In this document: positions 44,498 to 54,345 of the stretch, piece after piece
How positions within the stretch are numbered: the first letter of the stretch is position 1
Layout: every line of letters begins with the position of its first letter
DNA from: Variovorax paradoxus
Lineage (GTDB): Bacteria > Pseudomonadota > Gammaproteobacteria > Burkholderiales > Burkholderiaceae_C
Length of the DNA stretch: 64,000 nt
NCBI RefSeq assembly: GCF_000834655.1
Contig: NZ_JXQQ01000020.1
Span: forward strand, 62,001 to 126,000
Reading direction: 5' to 3'
Program-made: the position numbers and the translations under genes
Notes under the pieces: model-generated
The model's database searches: none
What the model saw: only the letters and a program-made list of their open reading frames with translations
What the model was told of the DNA's origin: nothing

Positions 44498-45481
44498 ATG
44501 AAAAGAAGCACCCTCGTTCGCGGCCTCGCCGCCCTCTCGGCCACGGCCACGCTCTCGCTCGGCCTCGCCTCGACGGCCGCGGCGCAGGCGGCCAACGACT
44601 TTCCGAACCGCAGCATCGAACTGCTGGTGCCCTACCAGCCGGGCGGCGGCACCGACGGCCTCGCGCGCGCCTTCTCGGAAGCGAGCCGCAAGCACATCTC
44701 GCAGAGCATCGTGATCGTCAATCGCCCCGGCGCGGGCGGCGCCATCGGCTGGACCGAGGTGATCAACGCCAAGCCCGACGGCTACAAGCTCGCGGTGCTC
44801 ACGGTCGAGCTGCTCACGCTGCCACACCTGGGTCTTGCAAAGTTCAACTACGACGACTTCCAGCCGATCGCGCAGCTCAACGCCGATCCGGCCGCGATCA
44901 CCGTGAAGGCCGATGCGCCGTGGAACACCGTCGAGGAGTTCCTTGCCGCCGCGAAGAAGTCGCCCGAAGGCATCCGCGTGGGCAACTCGGGCAACGGCTC
45001 GATCTGGCACCTGGCGGCCGCGGCGCTCGAAGACAAGACCGGCACGAAGTTCGGCCACATCCCCTTCCAGGGCGCGGCGCCCGCGGTGCTCGCCCTCCTG
45101 GGCGGCCACATCGAAGCGGTGGCGGTCAGCCCTGCCGAAGTGACGACGCACGTGCAGGGCGGCAAGCTCAAGGTGCTGATGGTGATGGCCGACAAGCGCG
45201 TGAAGGGCTTCGAGAAGGTGCCCACCGCCAAGGAGCGCGGCATCGACCTGTCGATCGGCACCTGGCGCGGCATCGGCGCGCCGAAGAACACGCCGCCCGA
45301 AGTGATGGCCAAGCTGCGCGAGATCACCGCCAAGACGGCGGCCGAGCCGCTCATGCACGAGGTGATGGACAAGCAGAACCTGGGCTACGTCTACACCGAC
45401 GGCGCCGTGTTCAAGGAGACGCTGGCCAAGGACAACGTCTACTTCAAGCAGCTGATCACCAAGCTCAACATCAAGCCCTGA
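44498..45481 (+). CDS. Bug/TctC-family periplasmic solute receptor
   Basis: 327 residues with signal peptide (1-31, ending AAAQA) and TctC motifs IELLVPYQPGGGTDGLAR, NRPGAGGAIGW and HIPFQGAAPAV. CGGAG precedes the ATG at a normal distance. Third of four orphan Bug receptors in the aldarate/uronate region; stands between the SDR gene and a periplasmic lactonase gene (10 bases downstream). Confidence 0.92.
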   Translation: MKRSTLVRGLAALSATATLSLGLASTAAAQAANDFPNRSIELLVPYQPGGGTDGLARAFSEASRKHISQSIVIVNRPGAGGAIGWTEVINAKPDGYKLAVLTVELLTLPHLGLAKFNYDDFQPIAQLNADPAAITVKADAPWNTVEEFLAAAKKSPEGIRVGNSGNGSIWHLAAAALEDKTGTKFGHIPFQGAAPAVLALLGGHIEAVAVSPAEVTTHVQGGKLKVLMVMADKRVKGFEKVPTAKERGIDLSIGTWRGIGAPKNTPPEVMAKLREITAKTAAEPLMHEVMDKQNLGYVYTDGAVFKETLAKDNVYFKQLITKLNIKP

Positions 45482-45491
45482 GTCCGCGGCC

Positions 45492-46556
45492 ATGAAAAAA
45501 ACCATCGCATCGCTGCTGTGGCTGGGCCTGGCCGGCCACGCATGCGCCGCGACCTGGGTCTATGTGTCGAACGCGGACAGCCAGGAGATCTCGGTGCTGG
45601 CGCTGGACCGCGAAAAGGGCACGCTCGCGCCGGTGCAGACGCTCAACGTCGGTGGCACGGTGATGCCGATGGCGGTGAGCCACGACAAGCGGGTGCTGTA
45701 CGCCGCGCTGCGCTCGCAGCCGTTTCGCGTGGCGTCGATCTCGATCGACGCCGCCACCGGCCGGCTGCAGAAGCTCGGCGAGGCGCCGCTGGCCGACAGC
45801 ATGGCCAACATCGACATCGACGCGAGCGGCAAGTGGCTCTTCGCGGCCTCCTACCAGGGCGGCAAGATCTCGGTGAATGCCATCGGCAAGGATGGCGCGG
45901 TCGGTGCCATCCAGCAGCTGGTGCCAACGGGGCCCAACGCGCACGCGATCCATGCGGATGCGGCCAACCGCTTCGTGCTCGCAACCAGCCTGGGCGGCGA
46001 CAACGTCTCCAGCTGGCGCTTCGACGCCGACAAGGGCCTGCTGTCGCCGAACGATCCGCCACTGACCACCACAGCGGCGAAAGCCGGGCCGCGCCACTTC
46101 GTCTGGGACAAGGCGCAGCGCCACGTCTACCTGCTCGACGAGCTCGATGCGGCGCTGCACGTGTTCGACTGGGATGCCGCGCGCGGCACGCTGAAGCTCG
46201 TGCAGAGCACGACCACGCTGCCTACAGGATTCAGCGGCAAGCCCTGGGCCGCGGACCTGCATCTCACGCCCGACGGGCGCTACCTGTACGCATCGGAGCG
46301 CACGTCGAGCACGCTGTCGGCATTCCGTGTCGATGCGGCCTCCGGGCAGCTGCAACCGCTCGGCCAGACGCCGACCGAGAAGGGTCCGCGCGGCTTCGCG
46401 ATCGATCCGGCCGGGCGCTACCTGATCGCCGCGGGGCAGGAGTCGCACAGCGTCGCGCTCTACGCCATCGACGCCGCGACGGGCGCGCTCGGCAGGCCCG
46501 AGCGCCTTGCCGTGGGCAAGAACCCGAACTGGATCGAGATCGTCGAGTTGCCCTGA
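45492..46556 (+). CDS. Exported lactonase, 6-phosphogluconolactonase-like seven-bladed propeller
   Basis: 354 residues with a signal peptide (MKKTIASLLWLGLAGHACA). The mature protein is a Pgl/YbhE-type propeller with repeats of the form YVSNADSQEISVLALD, the conserved PNAHAIHADAANRFVLATSLGGD, GPRHFVWDKAQRHVYLLDEL and SERTSSTLSAFRVD. Because it is exported it cannot serve the cytoplasmic pentose-phosphate pathway; opening of a sugar-acid lactone in the periplasm is more likely. It is the third lactonase-type protein in this 17-kb region. Confidence 0.87.
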   Translation: MKKTIASLLWLGLAGHACAATWVYVSNADSQEISVLALDREKGTLAPVQTLNVGGTVMPMAVSHDKRVLYAALRSQPFRVASISIDAATGRLQKLGEAPLADSMANIDIDASGKWLFAASYQGGKISVNAIGKDGAVGAIQQLVPTGPNAHAIHADAANRFVLATSLGGDNVSSWRFDADKGLLSPNDPPLTTTAAKAGPRHFVWDKAQRHVYLLDELDAALHVFDWDAARGTLKLVQSTTTLPTGFSGKPWAADLHLTPDGRYLYASERTSSTLSAFRVDAASGQLQPLGQTPTEKGPRGFAIDPAGRYLIAAGQESHSVALYAIDAATGALGRPERLAVGKNPNWIEIVELP

Positions 46557-46610
46557 GCGGCCGGCATCCATCGCATTCCACCGACTTTCAACAAACCGGA
46601 GACAGACGCC

Positions 46611-47609
46611 ATGACCATGCAACGCCGCACGCTCATTCGAACCACCCTGGCCGCCTCGCTCGCGACGGCACTGCCCGCGTTCGCGCAGGGCGGCAACACC
46701 TGGCCCACGGGCAAGGCCATCACCTATCTCGTGCCCTTTCCTGCGGGCGGCACCACCGACGTGCTGGGCCGGCTGATCGGGCAGAAGCTGGGCACCGTGC
46801 TCGGCACGAGCGTGATCATCGACAACAAGGGCGGTGCCGGCGGCAGCGTGGGCTCGGAGGTCGGCGCGCGCGCAGCGCCCGACGGCTTCACGCTGGTGGG
46901 CGGCACGATCAGCTCGCACGCGATCAACGTGAGCCTGTACCCCAAGATCGGCTACGACCCGCAGAAGTCGTTCGCGCCGGTCACGCTGATCGGCACCAAC
47001 CCTGTGGTGCTGGTGGTGAACCAGGCGAGCCCCTACAAGACGCTCAAGGACGTGCTGGATGCGAGCAAGGCCAAGTCGGGCGGGCTCTCGTCGGCATCGG
47101 CCGGCACGGGCACCTCGCAGCACCTGGCGCTGGAGCTGCTGGCGTTCAAGTCGGGCGTGAAGTTCACGCACATCCCGTACAAGGGCAGCGGCCCGGCGAT
47201 CCAGGACGTGATCGGCGGCCAGGTCGACATGATGTTCGACACCACGGTGGTCGCAGGCCCGCACATCCAGAGCGGCAAGCTGCGCGCCATTGCCGTGACC
47301 TCGTCCAAGCGCCTGGCCTCGATGCCCGACGTGCCGACGGTGGCCGAGTCGGGCATCGCGGGGCTGAAGGATTTCGAGGTGGTGTCCTGGCAGGCGATCT
47401 TCGTGCCCGCGGGCACGCCGGCGCCGGTCGTGGAGCGGCTGCACACCGAGATCCGCAAGATCCTCGCGACGCCGGAGATGCAGGACAAGCTCAAGGGCTT
47501 CGGCATGGAGCCCACCGACCTGACGACCGCGCAGATCGCGGCGTTCCAGAAGGGCGAAGTGGAGAAGTGGGCCGCGGTGATCAAGGCAGCGAATATCAAG
47601 GCGGAGTAA
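46611..47609 (+). CDS. Bug/TctC-family periplasmic solute receptor
   Basis: 332 residues with signal (1-25, ending PAFAQG) and TctC motifs ITYLVPFPAGGTTDVLGR, IDNKGGAGGSVGSEVG and HIPYKGSGPAIQDV. GGAG lies nine bases before the ATG at 46611; a second ATG follows two codons later. Last gene of the plus-strand uronate operon. A hairpin at 47648-47672 follows. Confidence 0.92.
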   Translation: MTMQRRTLIRTTLAASLATALPAFAQGGNTWPTGKAITYLVPFPAGGTTDVLGRLIGQKLGTVLGTSVIIDNKGGAGGSVGSEVGARAAPDGFTLVGGTISSHAINVSLYPKIGYDPQKSFAPVTLIGTNPVVLVVNQASPYKTLKDVLDASKAKSGGLSSASAGTGTSQHLALELLAFKSGVKFTHIPYKGSGPAIQDVIGGQVDMMFDTTVVAGPHIQSGKLRAIAVTSSKRLASMPDVPTVAESGIAGLKDFEVVSWQAIFVPAGTPAPVVERLHTEIRKILATPEMQDKLKGFGMEPTDLTTAQIAAFQKGEVEKWAAVIKAANIKAE

Positions 47610-47647
47610 TTCGCCGCTGCATCTTCGCACTCGCAAAACCGAGGGAA

Positions 47648-47684
47648 GCCTCCTACGCTCCTCAGCGGAGGCGCTTTATAGAAT
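47648..47684 (+). promoter_or_regulatory. Weak hairpin and -10-like element between the uronate operon and psd
   Basis: GCCTCC (47648-47653) can pair with GGAGGC (47667-47672), followed by only three T residues, so termination is doubtful. Directly after it, TATAGA at 47677-47682 resembles a sigma-70 -10 box. Transcription from it would begin near 47690, downstream of the ATG at 47683, which favours the GTG at 47719 as the start of psd. Confidence 0.4.
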
Positions 47685-47718
47685 GCCCCTCCGATCCGCA
47701 TTCGAGGCTTCCCCCAAC

Positions 47719-48570
47719 GTGTCCGACCGCTCCGCAGTTCTGCCCCAATACCTGTTTCCCAAACAGGCCCTGACCAATTTCGCTGGCTGGGTCGCGGGGA
47801 AGGAACGCGGCGCCGTCACGACATGGATCATTCGCCGCTTCGTCGCCAAGTACGGCGTGGACATGGGCGAGGCGCTCGAGTCGGACATCGAGCACTACAA
47901 AAGCTTTAACCAGTTCTTCACGCGCGCGCTCAAGCCCGGCATGCGCCCGCTCGCGCAGGCCGACCTGGTGTGCCCCGTGGATGGCGCGATCAGCCAGTTC
48001 GGCGCGATCGAAGGCGACCAGATCTTCCAGGCCAAGGGCCACAACTACACGACCACCGCGCTGGTCGGCGGCGACGCGGCGCTCGCCGCGAAGTTCGCGC
48101 ACGGCAGCTTCGCCACGCTCTACCTGAGCCCCAAGGATTACCACCGCATCCACATGCCGTGCGACGGGCGCCTGGTGCGCATGATCCACGTGCCCGGCGA
48201 CCTCTTCTCGGTGAACCCGACCACCGCGCGCGGCGTGCCGGGGCTCTTCGCGCGCAACGAGCGCGTGGTGTGCGTCTTCGAATCGGCGCGCGGCCCCTTC
48301 GTGCTGGTGCTGGTGGGCGCCACCATCGTCGGCAGCATGGCCACCGTGTGGCACGGCGTGGTCAATCCGCCGCGCGTGGGCGAGTTGCGCGAGTGGCACT
48401 ACAACGACCAGCAGATCGACATCAAGAAGGGCGACGAGATGGGCCGCTTCTTGCTCGGCTCCACCGTCGTCATGCTGTTCCCGGCGCCCGCGCTGGCGTT
48501 CAACCCCGACTGGTCGCCCACCCGCGCGATCCGTCTGGGCGAAGCCATGGCCGACTACACGAATTTGTGA
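47719..48570 (+). CDS. psd: Phosphatidylserine decarboxylase proenzyme
   Basis: 283 residues. The self-cleavage site LGST near the C-terminus (FLLGSTVVMLF) yields the pyruvoyl cofactor; other family motifs are CPVDGAISQFG, SPKDYHRIHMPCDG, GDLFSVNP and FARNERVVCVF. The enzyme converts phosphatidylserine to phosphatidylethanolamine at the inner membrane. I chose the GTG at 47719 (MSDRSAVLPQYLFP), preceded by GAGG, because it matches the usual start of the family and lies downstream of the -10-like element; an in-frame ATG exists at 47683. Confidence 0.9.
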   Translation: MSDRSAVLPQYLFPKQALTNFAGWVAGKERGAVTTWIIRRFVAKYGVDMGEALESDIEHYKSFNQFFTRALKPGMRPLAQADLVCPVDGAISQFGAIEGDQIFQAKGHNYTTTALVGGDAALAAKFAHGSFATLYLSPKDYHRIHMPCDGRLVRMIHVPGDLFSVNPTTARGVPGLFARNERVVCVFESARGPFVLVLVGATIVGSMATVWHGVVNPPRVGELREWHYNDQQIDIKKGDEMGRFLLGSTVVMLFPAPALAFNPDWSPTRAIRLGEAMADYTNL

Positions 48571-48749
48571 GGCTTTGTCTCACAACCCGCATGCAGCTTG
48601 CCCTTACAGCTATAAAACTAGTAGCATCCACATCGTTTGCGCTATAGTCGCCGGCCGGCAGGACGGTCCATAACCAATCACAAACAAGAGCGCGCGGCAT
48701 CGGCCACCCACAGGCCCGCGGCCCGCCCAGCTTCGAGGAGATGATGTCG

Positions 48750-49166
48750 ATGAGTACCAAGGAAAATGCAGCCGTCAGCCAGTTGCTCGCACTGCTCGAA
48801 GCCCGCTATGCACTGCGTGTGCTCTGGGCCCTTCGCGACGGACATGCCCAGACCTTCCGCCTGCTGCAGGACAGCGTGGGCGGCATCACTCCCAACACCC
48901 TGAACACCCGCATCAAGGAACTGCGCGAAGCCGGCATCGTGAGCCACGGCAGCGACGGTTATTGCCTCACCCTCAGCGGGCAGGACCTGCTCAAGCGGCT
49001 GTCCGACCTGCAGGCCTTTGCTGGCAAATGGCAGCTGGGCCAGCTCAAGAAGGCGGCCGCGCCGGCTGCCCCCGCGGCCAGTGCGCCGGCCGTGCCCGTC
49101 GCGCCTCAGGCGCCCTCTTCGCCGCCTCCCCCGCCCCCTGCGCCGCCCACCGATACGACGAACTGA
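48750..49166 (+). CDS. Small HxlR/MarR-like winged-helix regulator with proline-rich tail
   Basis: 138 residues. A winged helix (LLEARYALRVLWALRDGHAQTFRLLQDS, then GITPNTLNTRIKELREAGIVSH) resembles HxlR-type regulators. The C-terminal third is an Ala/Pro-rich low-complexity tail with a run of prolines. GAGGAG at 48735-48740 is best spaced for the ATG at 48750. No partner gene is obvious; it lies alone between psd and the FKBP gene with a TATAGT element at 48643-48648 upstream. Confidence 0.75.
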   Translation: MSTKENAAVSQLLALLEARYALRVLWALRDGHAQTFRLLQDSVGGITPNTLNTRIKELREAGIVSHGSDGYCLTLSGQDLLKRLSDLQAFAGKWQLGQLKKAAAPAAPAASAPAVPVAPQAPSSPPPPPPAPPTDTTN

Positions 49167-49244
49167 GCAGGCCGACATCGGGCATCGGTAAACTTCGCGC
49201 CTTCGATCCGATTCACCATTCATCGACGCAAGGAGCGTTTTCCC

Positions 49245-49595
49245 ATGCCTACCACCCCCTCCGGCCTCCAGTACGAAGACACCGAAGTCGGCACCGGCCC
49301 CGAAGCCAAGGCTGGCCAGCACGTGCATGTGCACTACACCGGCTGGCTCTACAACGACGGCGTGCAAGGCGCCAAGTTCGATTCGAGCCGCGACCGCAAC
49401 GACCCTTTCGCCTTCTCGCTGGGTGCAGGCCAGGTCATCAAGGGCTGGGACGAAGGCGTCGCCGGCATGAAGATCGGCGGCAAGCGCACGCTGATCATTC
49501 CGGCATCGCTGGGCTATGGCGCCCGCGGCGCTGGCGGTGTCATTCCCCCGAACGCTACCCTCAAGTTCGACGTCGAGCTGCTCGACGCGCACTGA
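49245..49595 (+). CDS. FKBP-type peptidyl-prolyl cis-trans isomerase
   Basis: 116 residues, a single minimal FKBP domain: VHYTGWLYNDG, KFDSSRDRNDPFAFSLGAGQVIKGWDEGV, IPASLGYGARGAGGVIPPNATLKFDVELL are all present, including the binding-pocket aromatic and Asp residues. No signal peptide, so it acts in the cytoplasm. AAGGAG is the ribosome site. Followed by a strong terminator. Confidence 0.95.
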   Translation: MPTTPSGLQYEDTEVGTGPEAKAGQHVHVHYTGWLYNDGVQGAKFDSSRDRNDPFAFSLGAGQVIKGWDEGVAGMKIGGKRTLIIPASLGYGARGAGGVIPPNATLKFDVELLDAH

Positions 49596-49622
49596 TCGCT
49601 CCCGAGCCAAGTCTTGGCGCAC

Positions 49623-49644
49623 AGGCCCGATTTCGGGCCTTTTT
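49623..49644 (+). terminator. Rho-independent terminator after the FKBP gene
   Basis: Perfect 8-bp stem AGGCCCGA/TCGGGCCT around a 2-base loop, followed by a T-run. Confidence 0.9.
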
Positions 49645-49679
49645 CATGCCCACGCGGCCCCTTTTTCCGCATTTTTTCG

Positions 49680-49707
49680 CTTGAAATGCCCCCAGCCAGC
49701 CCCAAGT
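49680..49707 (+). promoter_or_regulatory. Sigma-32 heat-shock promoter of grpE
   Basis: CTTGAAA (49680-49686), a 13-base spacer and CCCCAAGT (49700-49707) match the sigma-32 consensus CTTGAAA-N11-16-CCCCATNT closely. It stands 45 bases before the grpE ATG. Confidence 0.85.
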
Positions 49708-49751
49708 GGCTGGCTATCGTTTGTTTTCCGGCGCACGCCGTTCTTTGAAAA

Positions 49752-50318
49752 ATGTCTGACCCGCAACAATCCGCACAGAATTCGCAAATGCTGCAAGGCG
49801 AGCCCAGTCCCGAAGAACTGGAGGCCGCGCAGGCCGCCAACGAAGCCGACGCTCTGGCCGCGGCGCAAGGCGAGCTCGCAGCGCTGCAGGCCAAGAACGC
49901 CGAATTGGCCGATCAATACCTGCGCGCCCAGGCCGACGTTCAAAACGCCCGCCGCCGCGCCGACGACGAAATCACCAAGGCCCGCAAATTCGCGGTCGAG
50001 GCCTTTGCCGAGAGCCTGCTGCCGGTGACCGACAGCCTGGAAGCGGGCCTGGCCATCAAGGACGCCACGCCGGAGCAGATCCGCGAAGGTGCCGAAGCCA
50101 CGCTGCGGCAACTCAAGAGCGCGCTCGAGCGCAACAAGGTGATCGAAGTGGCCCCGGCCGCCGGCGCCAGATTCGATCCGCACCAGCACCAGGCCATCTC
50201 GGTGGTGCCCGCGCCCGAACAGGAACCCAACACCGTGGTGAGCGTGCTCCAGAAGGGCTACACCATCAACGAGCGCGTGCTGCGCCCGGCGCTGGTCACC
50301 GTCAGCGCACCGAAGTAA
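49752..50318 (+). CDS. grpE: Nucleotide exchange factor GrpE
   Basis: 188 residues: acidic N-terminal region, long coiled coil (about 30-80, [20 protein letters not shown]), then the DnaK-contacting beta domain ([19 protein letters not shown], ending [18 protein letters not shown]). It releases ADP from DnaK. First gene of grpE-dnaK-dnaJ under a sigma-32 promoter. Confidence 0.96.
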   Translation: MSDPQQSAQNSQMLQGEPSPEELEAAQAANEADALAAAQGELAALQAKNAELADQYLRAQADVQNARRRADDEITKARKFAVEAFAESLLPVTDSLEAGLAIKDATPEQIREGAEATLRQLKSALERNKVIEVAPAAGARFDPHQHQAISVVPAPEQEPNTVVSVLQKGYTINERVLRPALVTVSAPK

Positions 50319-50374
50319 TCAGCACACAAGATTCCCACAGGAAATCCCCGCTCCGTCCCTTGAATCGAGCTGGG

Positions 50375-50383
50375 TTATCCACA
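50375..50383 (+). promoter_or_regulatory. Perfect DnaA box upstream of dnaK
   Basis: TTATCCACA matches the consensus TTATNCACA. It lies 44 bases before the dnaK start in an AT-richer spacer. A single site; its function is not shown. Confidence 0.5.
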
Positions 50384-50426
50384 AGTTCATAACAACATAT
50401 TTTTCAGGCTTTCAGGAGTAAAGAAC

Positions 50427-52364
<1,938 letters not shown>

Positions 52365-52382
52365 TCCGCAGCCGCTTGACCA

Positions 52383-52419
52383 AGGCTGGATCACCCTGCG
52401 GGGTGCTCCAGCCTTTCTC
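52383..52419 (+). terminator. Hairpin terminator or attenuator between dnaK and dnaJ
   Basis: AGGCTGGA-T-CACCC pairs with GGGTG-C-TCCAGCCT around a TGCG tetraloop, with a single T/C mismatch, followed by TTCTC. It probably lowers dnaJ expression relative to dnaK. Confidence 0.8.
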
Positions 52420-52472
52420 GCTTCAAGTCACCCGAGTTCCCGCTGTCTCCCGAGCCCCCTGATCGACCTGCC

Positions 52473-53612
52473 ATGGCCACCAAACGCGACTACTACGAAA
52501 CCCTCGGCGTCCCAAAGAACGCCAGCGAGGAAGAAATCAAGAAGGCTTATCGCAAGCTTGCGATGAAGCACCACCCTGACCGCAACCACGGCGACACCAG
52601 CAAGGACGCCGAGGCCAAGTTCAAGGAGGTGAAGGAAGCCTACGAAATGCTGTCGGACGGCCAGAAGCGCGCGGCCTACGACCAGTACGGCCATGCCGGC
52701 GTCGATCCCAACATGCGCGGCGGCCCGGGCGCGGAAGGCTTCGGCGGCTTCGCGGAGGCCTTCGGCGACATCTTCGGCGACGTGTTCGGCGGAGCGCGCG
52801 GCGGCCGCCAGAGCGGCGGGCGCCAGGTGTTCCGCGGCAGCGACCTGAGCTACGCGATGGAAGTCACGCTCGAGGAAGCGGCCGAGGGCAAGGAAGCCCA
52901 GATCCGCATTCCCAGCTGGGACAACTGCGACACCTGCAAGGGCTCGGGCGCCAAGCCCGGCACCAAGCCGATCACCTGCACGACCTGCCACGGCGCGGGC
53001 GCGGTGCAGATGCGCCAGGGCTTCTTCAGCGTGCAGCAGACCTGCCCCACCTGCCACGGCAGCGGCAAGATCATTCCCGAGCCCTGCACGGTGTGCCATG
53101 GCCAGGGCAAGATCAAGAACAACAAGACGCTCGAGGTGAAGATCCCGGCCGGCATCGACGACGGCATGCGCATCCGCAGCACCGGCAACGGCGAGCCGGG
53201 CACCAACGGCGGGCCTCCGGGCGACCTGTACATCGAGATCCGCCTGAAGAAGCACGAGCTCTTCGAGCGCGACGGCGACGACCTGCACTGTGTGGTGCCG
53301 GTCAGCGTGACCACGGCGGCGCTCGGCGGCGAGATCAGCGTACCCACGCTCAAGGGCGCGGCAGCCATCGACATTCCCGACGGCACGCAAAGCGGCAAGC
53401 AGTTCCGCCTCCGCGGCAAGGGCATCAAGGGCGTGCGCTCGAGCTACCCGGGCGACCTGTACTGCCACGTGCGCGTGGAGACGCCAGTCAAGCTCACCGA
53501 GCACCAACGCAAGCTGCTGAAGGAACTGGACGAGTCGCTCAAGAAGGGCGGCGACAAGCACAGCCCGACCGACAAGGGCTGGTTCGACAAGGCCAAGGAA
53601 TTTTTCAGCTGA
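52473..53612 (+). CDS. dnaJ: Co-chaperone DnaJ (Hsp40)
   Basis: 379 residues: J domain with HHPDRN near 33-38, a Gly-rich region (about 75-115), four zinc-finger repeats [24 protein letters not shown] and CTVCHGQG, and the C-terminal substrate-binding domains. It stimulates DnaK ATP hydrolysis and delivers clients. Confidence 0.97.
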   Translation: MATKRDYYETLGVPKNASEEEIKKAYRKLAMKHHPDRNHGDTSKDAEAKFKEVKEAYEMLSDGQKRAAYDQYGHAGVDPNMRGGPGAEGFGGFAEAFGDIFGDVFGGARGGRQSGGRQVFRGSDLSYAMEVTLEEAAEGKEAQIRIPSWDNCDTCKGSGAKPGTKPITCTTCHGAGAVQMRQGFFSVQQTCPTCHGSGKIIPEPCTVCHGQGKIKNNKTLEVKIPAGIDDGMRIRSTGNGEPGTNGGPPGDLYIEIRLKKHELFERDGDDLHCVVPVSVTTAALGGEISVPTLKGAAAIDIPDGTQSGKQFRLRGKGIKGVRSSYPGDLYCHVRVETPVKLTEHQRKLLKELDESLKKGGDKHSPTDKGWFDKAKEFFS

Positions 53613-53661
53613 CCTGAGCGGCCAACCCCCCGGGCACCAAAGCCGTGCGGGAATGTTCGAG

Positions 53662-53709
53662 GCCCCGAGCCTCTGCGCGCATCGATTGCCGCAGGCCTCG
53701 GGGCTTTTC
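53662..53709 (+). terminator. Terminator of dnaJ
   Basis: GCCCCGAG (53662-53669) pairs with CTCGGGGC (53697-53704), strengthened by TGC/GCA pairing inside and followed by TTTTC. Confidence 0.75.
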
Positions 53710-54191
53710 TTCGTCTGTAACAAGCATTCGCGTCTCACCCGGCTGAAGAGGCAAGGCGCCGCGCCAGAGCGCCATATCTCCTCGGACTGGTGCACTCCGA
53801 GATGCCAAACCGCGTTGAAGCACACGGGCGGTGCGCATCGCACCAATGCAACACCTGCCGGTCGGCATCCGCGCTCGCATCCCACGCGTACATGAGCCAG
53901 GCGCCTATCCCGGGGTGGCGTGATGATTGCTTTTAGATATTTTTTGGATGTGCAATAAACCAAACGACAGATCGCGCGTTATTGCACAGGAGCGTATGTT
54001 TTTATTGAGCTGGAGCGCTCAATAGGCGTTGTGTTCTCGGGAAAACACCAATGCCATTCGATATAGGCATTTCACCCGGAGAGAATTACGCGAGACGAGC
54101 CTTTTAATTTAGCCGAAATTTGAAAACTAGTTCCGTCTTTTTTCAGGAACTTTACTTGCCGGTGTGGTTCGCAATAAATAAAAGATTTGCC

Positions 54192-54207
54192 AGGTTCAAT
54201 GTTTGCT
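54192..54207 (+). promoter_or_regulatory. Sigma-54-like promoter of prkA
   Basis: AGGTTC-N5-TTGCT keeps the invariant GG and GC 12 bases apart, with a perfect TTGCT -12 element; the -24 element differs from TGGCAC at three positions. It would start transcription about 125 bases before prkA. E. coli yeaGH is known to be sigma-54/NtrC dependent, which supports the call. Confidence 0.45.
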
Positions 54208-54345
54208 TTATCCTGATTGTTAGCAGAATGTTGTAGGGGAGTTTTCCACCGCATGCAGCGGGGCGGGCACCTTTTAAATGGCGCGCATTGCCTTTGCTGC
54301 AGGCCTCGGGGCCAAAAGCCCCACTGACCTGATGGAGGCGTGACC

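Larger units (their letters stand above)
53613..54345. other. 733-bp non-coding region with an AT-rich island before prkA
   Basis: No convincing gene is seen in either strand. The segment 53662-53709 holds the dnaJ terminator. From about 53930 to 54240 base composition turns clearly AT-rich against the GC-rich surroundings. Several inverted repeats lie here: CTCGGA/TCCGAG (53781/53796), GGTGCG/CGCACC (53830/53839), GTGCAATAA/TTATTGCAC (53950/53979), TATTGAGC/GCTCAATA (54003/54017), an imperfect one at 54025-54055 and AGTTCC/GGAACT (54129/54146). GCAGGCCTCGGGGC occurs at both ends (53691 and 54299). Confidence 0.7.

Noticed and set aside
50375..50383. Replication origin suggested by a DnaA box
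   Set aside because: Only one box, no dnaA, dnaN or gidA neighbours, and no AT-rich unwinding element.
53605..53880. Small open frames in the dnaJ-prkA gap
   Set aside because: Neither strand shows a ribosome site with a protein-like sequence; the frames run through terminator stems.
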